In this document: positions 49,216 to 58,618 of the stretch, piece by piece
How positions within the stretch are numbered: the first letter of the stretch is position 1
How the letters are laid out: the number at the start of each line of letters is the position of its first letter
Assembly (NCBI RefSeq): GCF_905147045.1
Contig: NC_065893.1
Span: 3,844,001-3,908,000 of the forward strand
Origin: Nymphalis io
Lineage: Eukaryota > Arthropoda > Insecta > Lepidoptera > Nymphalidae
Direction: 5' to 3'
DNA length: 64,000 nt
The notes under the pieces: generated by a model
Seen by the model: the letters and a program-made list of their open reading frames with translations, nothing else
Told to the model about the DNA's origin: nothing
Databases searched by the model: none
Translations under genes and position numbers: made by a program

Positions 49216-50481
49216 TAACAAATTTTATAGTTAAATGTAGATATGTAAGCACGTATATAATTTATGAAATTATGTTTAAATAAGATGAATAAAGAAGTGT
49301 TCATTAAAGCTACAAACTTTATTTTTGACATATATGCGAATCGAATCGTACTAATCCCAATGAATTTAATGCCATAACATGGAGAAGAGACGTACATCAT
49401 ATAAAAGTAGAATCACAAGTAAAAAATCACAGTAATGTTATCTATCAATATTATGTATTCATGCAATCGGTCGTAGCACGAATCATACAGCACGCGCCTC
49501 GAGTTCGGTAAACACTCTATACACAATAGTGGCGAATGCGCCGCAGTGATGAACAAAAGTGTGATTGATTAGAGTGTGTGGTTTTATAAGTAAGCTTGCT
49601 ATTTGTAAATTTTTAATTGAATTAATTAGTACAAGTCCACACAACAAGTTACATAATCTGGCAAAGAGCAATTATAGACTATATACTGTGCTGTTTTTGG
49701 TATAGTTAAATTTATAAGTATGTATTTTTATTTAAATCACTTCCTATTTTAATCACAACGAATTTAGTTTTTAAAATAAAAAACATATATTTACTATCAC
49801 AAAACTAGAAAGAAACTCGAGTAGGTAGATGAAATTAAAATACTGTACGAGCCCTATCGCATGTTTATGTACCGTGCGGTTGTAGGTAATTATTTTAAGG
49901 TTCGAGTCAATATCTGGATAAATAACATTACCGCGACATTAGTACGGTAGAAAATATATTAGTAGTAAATATATTACTATAAATAAGTTCCATAAATCAT
50001 AAATTATTTGTATATGCCGCCCAAACTTTTTTTTTTCTCTTTTCTGGCGTGTATCTACGTTATTTGAGCGCAAAATATTCTGTCAATGTCACGTATAAAA
50101 TAGATGACACATATGATATGGGATTATTCGGTTTAAAATTTTGAAGGCCAAACTCTTAAACAATCATATGAATTTGTTTTTGCAATAATTATCCCATAGA
50201 TAAAATTATCCTATCCTAATTAGCATAGATAATAATCGCTAGACATCTTGTCATACTTTCTATTATTGACATTACAGGAACATTATAATCTCTGGCCAGA
50301 GCTCTTGGGTGACGTAACAAAACAATAACAGGGAATTCCAAACGTCAAGTTTATTATGAACATATAATTTACCTGTTCGTAATTGTTATCAAGATCAAGT
50401 AGGCATAAACTACTTTAAAAGGGGTATAATTTGATCAGAATAGCCCAAAAATTGTTATACTTGGAACATAATTAATCAATC
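49216..50481. other. Intergenic between REV3 and the Tube-like kinase
   Basis: Holds the REV3 3' UTR (AATAAA at 49288-49293) and the promoter and 5' UTR of the next gene in the same direction. AT-rich. No gene or recognised repeat; the short minus-strand open frames are not supported. Confidence 0.55.
49288..49293 (+). terminator. Poly(A) signal of REV3
   Basis: AATAAA 73 nt after the stop, followed by GAAGTGTTCATT, a GT/T-rich stretch suitable for the downstream element. Confidence 0.65.
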
Positions 50482-52962
50482 ATGTATAAAAACGTCGAAC
50501 TTCGCAAGCTACCTGCCGACGCACTGTGCAAAGTTGTAAATATTCTAGAGATTAACGATGATTGGAAGAAATTCATGTCGATTATACCAAAAAGCTTACA
50601 ATGTGATAGTATTGGATCCAAATACAACAATGAACACATACGGTTTGTATACATTGTTTTTGTACTTAAATTATTATTGATACCTATTCTGTAGACTATA
50701 GTTTAATCTATCGGACAGCTGAAGTTTAAACTCATTGGTTTCAACATGATCCATATGTCAAATTTCAATTAAATCATAGTGAAGTATATGTTTTCAACAT
50801 AAACTTGTTGAAAATGTATACTTTATTATGCTTGGCCAGTGAGATCTCATAAGAAATTTTATTCCTCATTTATATTATATATTCAAATAAAAGTAAAGTG
50901 ACAGCTAATAAATAAGTAATTTAACAGCGATTAAATATCTAAATTATTATAGGTTGATTGAAGAGCATGCAAAAGCAAATAATATGAAGTGCACAGAGGT
51001 ACTAATGGATGAATGGGGAACATCAGGTAGAGTTAGACCAACACTGACACACCTGAAAGATATTTTAAAAGAAGCTCAAATGTATAGAGCAGCAGATGAA
51101 ATAGCAAAAATGTTAAAAGGTACCTTTTTTTCTACAATACAACAAAAACAATGTTTTTATTAACTTACCTAAAAACCTAAACCTTGGCCGTTTTCACCAA
51201 CAATCAAAGTCCCAGCATAATGTTTTGATGTAGTACAGGCTGCAAATTCAAGTTCATGTTTTAGCATCTCTTTCAGCCGACCCTAAGCATCTGCTGCCTT
51301 TACTTTATCCCTGAACCAGGGATTATTTTACATTTTGTTCTCATTCTCCTTAAACAATTTTACAGAATCTTTGCCTGAACGTCCAACACATGGCCCAGCT
51401 GCACCTATTACAACAAATGTTACAGAAATTCTAAATGATGAAAGTATGGAACAAAGGTTTAATAATATGGGCTCAGTTAACAAGTCTAAGTTTAATGAAA
51501 TGTGTAACAGAACAACAAGACAAATGAAGTCTGCAAGTAATATGATTGAGTTTTCCAAAAATGGTACACAAGAAGCATTTGATGTCCACAATGAAAAAAC
51601 TCTTAAATCTGAAAGTGACTTTATTAAATTCTCTAAAGAACAGGAAGAAACCCAAGTGTCCATGAATGTGCCAGATATAAGTGCTCTGTTGAAGTCAAAA
51701 AGTAACCAAGTTATTGATCAATCTAGTTATACATATACAGATTCCGATGTTTCTCATACAAGTTATAAAAGTAAAAGTAATAATATTAAGCACAATCCAA
51801 ACATATATCAGACATCATTTCCAGATATAAACATTTCCCTGGGAATAGACAGTGCTATACTTCAAGATGAAAATTTAACCCACTTTGAATATAGTGAATT
51901 AGAAAATATCACAGGTAACTTTTCCGAAACATTAAATGATGGTCCAAATGGCTTGATGGGACGAATTGGAAGTGGAGGCTTCGGGGATGTTTTTGTTGGC
52001 AATCATTACAAGTATGGATTACTTGCTGTTAAAAAAGCTCACAGTCATTTACAAATATACCGGAAGCCTGATATTGCAATGAAAGTTTTTAATACCGAAG
52101 TGAAATACCTTTCACAGTTTAGGCACAATAACATTGTTCCCATAATAGGATTTTCTAAAGATGGCCCAGCACCATGTATTGTTTGCGAATATATAGATGG
52201 AGGTTCTTTACAACAAAATATTGAAGCAAAGATCTTAAGTGAAATCCAAAGGATTGATATAATGATAGGGACTGCTGAAGGGTTAAAATATTTGCACACC
52301 AGCGAGAAACCTTTACAGAGTAAAGAAAGCAGTGCCCTTTTAGGAGTTGTGGGTGAAATTGATTCACAGAACACTATAAAGAATTTCGTTCATGGAGATG
52401 TTAAAACAGCTAATATTCTACTGACAAAGGAATATGTACCAAAGGTGAAACAAGTTTTTATTTAGGCATAACTACAGTTCGTGTATTTTTAAATTGGTCA
52501 TTAATGTTTAATATTTATTTAAAATGTGATGTGTATGTATTACAAATATTTTATAGTTCAATTGCTTTTTTACAGTTATGTGACTTTGGATTGGCCAAGC
52601 AATACGACTCAACGTTTGTGACTACGTGTCCTATGGGTACTTCAGCATATATGGCTCCCGAGGGCATCCATGGCACTATAACACAAAAGATAGATATATT
52701 CAGCTTTGGTATTGTCTTATTGGAACTACTTACTGGTTTAAAACCAATTGTTGCTAATGATGGAGAGAATTTAAATATTAAACATTACGTCGAAGAAAAC
52801 TCTATTAATAATGATATTAGTCCTTTATTAGATCCTTGTGTTACAACTTGGTCGAAAGCCAAGGAAATTTATAGTTTAGCCCAAAATTGCTTAGAATACA
52901 ATCGAAAAAGCAGACCTACTATAACTGATGTTGCTAATATTTTATACAAAATAAAGAATTAA
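50482..52962 (+). CDS. tub: Tube/IRAK4-type death-domain kinase (Toll pathway)
   Basis: Four exons keep frame: 50482-50642, 50953-51119, 51366-52444, 52576-52962; 597 aa. Residues ~5-108 are a death domain closest in detail to Drosophila Tube (NVELRKLPAD, WKKFMSIIPK, LMDEWGTSGRVRPTL), followed by a Tube-like LPERPTHGPAAP linker and Tube-type repeats (MNVPDISALL at 51662; FPDINISL at 51818). A complete Ser/Thr kinase domain comes next: glycine loop IGSGGFGDV (310-318), lysine 332 in AVKK, catalytic HGD (452-454, IRAK/Pelle style rather than HRD), DFG (472-474), APE (496-498). Tube links MyD88 to Pelle in Toll signalling; in flies it has lost the kinase, while other insects retain it, consistent with Tube being the IRAK4 orthologue. 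This copy looks active. An AATAAA lies within the final codons. Confidence 0.9.
52950..52955 (+). terminator. AATAAA inside the last codons of the Tube-like gene
   Basis: The hexamer is made by the codons AAA ATA AAG, just before the stop. No other AATAAA follows before the opposing gene's stop at 53007, so the 3' UTR either is very short or overlaps the opposing gene. Confidence 0.4.
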
Positions 52963-53005
52963 TACTTAAATTTATAATAACTGTTGAATGTGATATATTC
53001 TATCT

Positions 53006-53011
53006 TTTATT
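53006..53011 (-). terminator. AATAAA overlapping the stop codon of the TTI2-like gene
   Basis: On the minus strand the TAA stop (53009-53007) is embedded in AATAAA (53011-53006). If used, the 3' UTR would be about 15-30 nt. Confidence 0.45.
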
Positions 53012-55569
53012 TACATGTACATTCACCGATATAAATTTCTTGTTTTATTGTTTCTACACGCGTATTGAAATTATTATTTTCCATATCAATAGCTTTCTCT
53101 AAATCAGCAATAATTTGTTCTTGTTCATCAGTTTTACAGAGGCTAATGATTGTAATGAGAAGTTTTTGCATGTGTGTGGCTATGTCTTCATCCTTACATG
53201 TATATAAAACTTTGAAGAGGATAGAAATCATTTTGTGATCAGAATGCAGCTTCCATATACACCAACAATATCTGATCCATTCTTCTAAACACTGAAACAG
53301 AAAATGCTAATGATAACAATATGCATATACATATATATTAATATTTCATATATGTCAATACCTTGTCTGAATTGTGTAAAATAATTATTTGTTTCAATTA
53401 ACCTTATCTATTTCTGGACTAGTTAGTTTAAACAAGACTGATGAATGTATTATTGTTATGCTATTAGAGAAAAGTTTATATATAATCGTAAATAGTTATG
53501 TGAGTATTTACTAGTGATAACAAAAGTATTTTCATGTTGTTCATTTCATATACTTAAATCGGTAATGAAAATAATTTGTGCATGATTTCAGACTTTATTT
53601 AATTATGTGTAATAATGAAAAAAGAATGTACTTTTGTAATGTAACATATTTTTCAACTAGTAAAACCCATAGTTTTATTAGTGTGGAATGCACTTTGTGA
53701 CGAAAATATTTCGAAACCTAAATGACATAATCACCTGGTTATTTCTGCCTGATATTGAAAATTGTATGTAAACAAAAATAAAAAAAATGGCTAAACTAGG
53801 AAACCTCCTAGTGGTCATTTTCACTCTGACAATCAACTAATAATTAATTATTATTCTATATTTAATAAAAGAATTTTATTTGTATTTATGAGTGTTACTA
53901 TCCCAAATTTTTCTATTCTTCAAAGTATTTCTCTTTTACCACTGCTCAAAAGTGTGCACTATTGACGAAAATTATTTTAACAACATAAAATAACTTGCTT
54001 GAAATGAAAATTCAAACTAATTTATGATTACATTTTTTTTGCAATCAATATGTGGGTACACAAGATTGGCTGCAATTTACAAATATATTTTTATTGGCAA
54101 TAGTTATCTAATAGTCTGTTTTAAAATGTTTAAATAAGAATCCATACCTGTAACATACTAGGCAAAAGTATTTCAGCAACAGCCTCATTTGTGCAGACGT
54201 CCAAACTGTCACACATAATTGTTTTGAAAATATTTTTACTGACACAATTGATTTTGTGTAATTGAATAATATGTTTAGTGAATTTAAAACATTCTGCTTT
54301 CCTCTGTAAATTAGATTCTGTGTATAACTGGTCTAGAATCCCAGTGTAGATCTCCTCCAGTTTAACATGCTAAAAATAAAATAAAAAATATAATTTAATG
54401 AACAAACTAATATTAAAGAAAATAATATGTTTTTACTGATTTAGCAGGTTCTTTTTCATACCTTCACATCAGATGGAAACATTCTACACAATTCCAATAA
54501 GCAAGCATGTGTCAATTTTGTAACATCAGCATCTTTCTCAATAAATGTTTTCTTTAAACTTCTATATACAACTTCATAATAATTTCCACCATCAAAATCT
54601 TTATACTCCTGTGAGGAATAAAATATTTAAATAATTTAAAATAATTTGCATTAAACTAGTTGACTAGCAAATTTAATGCAAATACATAGCCCCGGATTTA
54701 TGCCTAGGCATACTAGGCACTGGCCTAGGGGCCCAAACTAGCCAAAATAAAATATAATTTTACTCTAACTTTGGAATGGGGGGTCTCAAATATCAAAGTG
54801 GAGCATTGGATCTTTAAGTCCGAGCCTGCAGATACAGAAGGAAGTTATCACTACTACAAACGGTTTATATAATAACATACCATACATCTCAATATTGAAA
54901 GACAACATATTAATCCTTTACTTCTGTTTGTATTGTTGTAATCATCAATTAATAACAATGACACTGGAAATATCTTTTGGGGGTTTAAACCTACTTTGTA
55001 CTTCTGGAAGAATAAAAAATTAAATTTATCAGTACAAAGATTTTTAATGGTCTTTTTAATAATTAGTAATAAGCTATAACATTACTTACTCTTAAATCTT
55101 TTACTATTGAGCAGTAAACTTCAATTTGGCCCGGATATTTCTTAAAATTATCATATGTAAGTTTACCGTGCAAAACATCAAGTGATTTATCATATATTTC
55201 TTGTACATCAAAATTACTATTCTGCTGTAATATATTATCCAATCGTAACCCACACAATAGCTCAAAGTATATGTTTAATTTTTTAGAATATTCCTGTGTG
55301 TTTTCATTATTCCATGGACAGTCACAAGTGAGTTCCTTATACAATATCAGTAGTGATGATATTATTGCTGAAGTCTCCTTTGTTTTTAATATATCTAAAT
55401 CTCCTAGACATTGTTCCAATAATTGAAAGTTATGTCGTAAATTCTTATTTCTAACATCAAATTCTGCGTGAACTGTGCTTTCTTCGAAATTAAAATCCAA
55501 TCTTGGTAGTAGGCAACGATTGATGCTTTCTAATAATTCTGAAATGTACTTCATTGTATTAATTTTCAT
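53007..55569 (-). CDS. Tti2: Probable TELO2-interacting protein 2 (TTI2) homologue
   Basis: Five phase-0 exons: 55569-55090, 55003-54881, 54608-54462, 54369-54148, 53282-53007; 415 aa (human TTI2 about 508). It is an all-helical protein without catalytic motifs. The blocks FPVSLLLIDDYNNTNRSKGLICC and YYEVVYRSLKKTFIEKDADVTKLTHACLLEL resemble the Tti2 family (a P-x-L-L-DD-x-K-x-x-G-L block, then a G-x-x-FYEAL-type block). TTI2 works with TELO2 and TTI1 as the TTT cochaperone that matures PIKKs such as ATM, ATR and mTOR. The last exon must start at 53282 (TTTAG|AAATGG); the nearer upstream AG at 53290 gives a stop. A second ATG at 55554 is possible. Stop codons of this gene and the Tube-like gene are 44 bp apart, tail to tail. 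The identity comes from recalled family patterns, hence moderate. Confidence 0.6.
54668..54845. repeat. Probable DNA-transposon remnant in TTI2-like intron 2
   Basis: CCCCGGATTTATGCCTAGGCATACTAGGC and GGCCTAGGGGCCC make a palindrome-rich end seen in dispersed repeats of many animals. The rest (GGGGGGTCTCAAATATC...) is unique here. Class not decided. Confidence 0.35.
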
Positions 55570-56881
55570 CGGAAATTAATAAATGCTCAGTGTTTTTTAT
55601 TTTATTTATTATGTGTTTGTTAGTTTTACACTTAAATATTAAAATTTATCAACTAGGTAACTATTGTAGTATTGATTTTTTTCAATTGATAATTGTCATA
55701 TGTCAAATTTTTAAAAGTCTACAACAATAATATAGGTAATCAGGGATGCCAGAAAAGAGTCTTTGTTTTACCCGATCACTAATTTCAAACAAGCACTGAT
55801 TTTACGTGTACCAACTTTTAGAATATTATGCCATGTACCAACTAAATATGCGATATATCATTATATAAATGATCGGGCATGTTATTAATTTTTTCCATTA
55901 TCTTTGTTGGGAATTTTATGTAATACCGGCTGAATATTTTCCGAAAATGACATCCATAATTGCCATACTTTTTTATGAGTACAAACCGTAGACAGAGAAA
56001 CTAATAGACGCAATGACGACTTCCTTCTCACTTACACAAGAAAGAGAACGAAAATTTCGTTACAAATGGGTTAGACAGAGATAGAATTATCAAATCTTTT
56101 GTCCCTTATCGCGTAACCAGTTTTGGTGTTTGTTTATACAAATAAATATGGAGTCCAATAATAACCTAAACTGCTTCGTTATATTAAATATGTTATTTTT
56201 ATTTATTAGTTCTCTTTTTTATAATTTCCTAACGACAACTTTATGAATTTATAATATTATTACATTCCGAGTCAAAAGGTTAACATAGAAATCTATGTGG
56301 CAACCATTCTTTAGTAATAATTTAATTGTTTTAGATTTCAACTTCTGAGGAGAATGCTAATCCAGTAACATATAAAGATGCTGAAGTACTGTTGATAACG
56401 GAAACAAAAGCAAACAATGCAACAGTTTTTGGAAAACAAAAAAATATTTTAATTAAAAAAATGTATAATAAATATTAAAAAGTAGAAATTAATAATTAAT
56501 TAATTTAAATTAATATAATTAACTTGTTTTAATTAAATCCTGAAAATTATTTATTTCCCAAAATAGGGAATGCAGTTACTATGGCAACATTATACGCATA
56601 CATTGACAAACTTCGCTGTCTCAATCGTGGTTTCACGGCCCTTTGGTCTATTTGTTTCTCTGTCTACGAGTTGTAGTTTAAGGATTACCAGTTACTACAC
56701 ATTAACCCTCATTATAGTGTTTTGTCTACTTGATAGAAGTCGGGAATAGCATCCAAAAAAGTATTGCAGAATAGAAGAAAAGAGATGTTATAATTTATCA
56801 TCAATCTTAATATTGAATACCTTTTACCAAATTCTTAATCTACCAAATCGTGATATGTAGCTTTAAAAAGAAGACGTGATT

Positions 56882-57068
56882 GGCCGTACTTAAACGTTGC
56901 TTTGCGGCTAATTAGTTAAACGTTTGATTTGCTGAATAGTTAAACGTTGATTTTTCCCTCTCTGTCATTATTGATTTGACATTTGAAACAAGAATTGTTA
57001 ATTCGTTATGAATAAGGTATTGTCTAACTAATCATCCTCTAAGCAACGTTTATAAGTAAGCCCATTGA
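56882..57068. mobile_element. MITE with GTACTTAAACGTTGCTTTGC / GCAACGTTTATAAGTAAGCC ends
   Basis: Imperfect inverted ends (left 56889-56925, right about 57030-57063) flank a core with CTCTGTCATTATTGATTTGACATT, also seen in the copy at 48.5 kb. Same family as at 16.65 kb. Confidence 0.5.
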
Positions 57069-57261
57069 TCTTGATGCTGTTCTTTTATTGGGATATAGTA
57101 TTCCGTATTATGTTTGGTAATAAATAATACCTACATCAAGATTCACCAATTATATTTCAGATTTTTGTCGCGTGTCTTCACTAACATCATCCTCGCTATA
57201 ATTTCTATTACTATATTAAACATATTTTGATTATACTGCATTGCCTTGCATTAAAATGTCC

Positions 57262-57552
57262 TTTTTTTATAGAATATGAAGGCGGACGGGCATATGGGCC
57301 ACCTGATGGTAAGTGGTCACCAACGCCCTTAGACATAGGCATTCTAAGAAATGTCAACCATCGCTTACATGCCAATGCGCCACCAATCTTGGGAACTAAG
57401 ATTTTATGTCCCTTGTGCCTGTAATTACACTGGCTCACTCACCCTTCAAACCGGAACACAACAATATCAAATACTGTTGTTTTGCGGTAGAATATCTGAC
57501 GAGTGGATGGTACCGACCCAGACGAGCTTGCACAAAACCCTACCACAGTCCT
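57262..57552 (-). repeat. Family B SINE-like element, sense on minus
   Basis: Nearly full-length with a short T-run, GGCGGACGGGCATATGGGCC, GATGGTAAGTGGTCACC and CGACCCAGACGAGCTTGCAC. Open frames here (for example 57351-57632) belong to the element. Confidence 0.82.
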
Positions 57553-58618
57553 TGTCAAAATGTAGATTTATTTCATCAGTTAGACGTCAATTAACAGAAA
57601 ATCATACAAAAATCAAGCGTCTATGTGTCTAGACTCTTTAATTTTGCGCACGTAAAGAAACACCTGAAAAATAATATATTAGGCTAAATACTATATTATG
57701 AGAAAAGGTATATTTTACTCTATATTTATATATTTATTTTATTTAGTGTAGATACTATAGGTAATTTAGGATTTTAAATTATATATGGTATCACTTACAT
57801 GTTGCAGCAGCAACTTCCTTATTTACTTTTTCGAATTAAATGAGGGAGTTGCAACAAATATCGGGGTATCTTGATCGTTTTCCTTATGAAAAACTGTTTC
57901 TGAAATTTTTTTGAAACAACCAAAAATTATTCAGACAGCGAAAATCGAACTGAAGGAACCATCAAAATATGACACTTGACAGTTGACTTCAAAGTCGTGA
58001 ACTTCACATTTAAAACTCAGTAGCTGTCAGTTTCGTACAGCTCATTCTGTTAATGGGTTGTGTTTTATTTACATTACAAGTTACTTGCGACTCGCGTGGA
58101 ATTGCCGTAGTGTCGTATTTTTAAATAACATTGGGAGTACAAGCAATCTACCAACAAAGAGCTTGTAATCATTTTCGTGTTGTCTTGCTGATTTAAAAAA
58201 AAGAGGATTGTGCATCATCTTTAAATCTACACAAATATTTTACGTAAAAATCTGAGTATATAGCTCATTATTTTAATCTTTTTACTAAAAAGATTACTGG
58301 CCAAAATTATAAAAATATAATTAAAAATTGATAATATTCTCGACAAAGATAATCTCAATGATAATGAATATACAATAAATAGTAGTAATTATAAATAGAA
58401 AGAGTGTATAAATAATGTTATTTTTAAAAAAGTGCAATCGTTATAATTTTTTAAGTATTCAATGTCCTAACTCAACTATGTTGAGGGATAATTAAGTGAA
58501 TATATATAAACTATTGTTTGATAGTAGTAATGAAAATTAACTTCTCTTGTTTTATAAATAACTGTGAAGTGACCTAAGTGAATTTTTAATCTCTAAGTTA
58601 TCTGAAAAATTTATATCT

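Larger units (their letters stand above)
55570..58618. other. 3-kb intergenic between the TTI2-like and Patched-domain genes
   Basis: These genes diverge, so both promoters are here. Contents: AT-rich sequence, a MITE at about 56.88-57.07 kb and a family B SINE-like element at 57.26-57.55 kb. About 58.0-58.6 kb is the likely 5' UTR and promoter of the Patched-domain gene. No exon was found. Confidence 0.55.

Noticed and set aside
50114..50126. NF-kB-like GGGATTATTC upstream of the Tube-like gene
   Set aside because: It does not fit the consensus at the pyrimidine positions, and one such match in about 1 kb is expected by chance.
53283..53291. Splice acceptor at 53290 for the last TTI2-like exon
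   Set aside because: It gives TGT TTA GAA ATG... and then a stop within 20 codons. The next AG at 53284-53283 keeps the frame open to the end.
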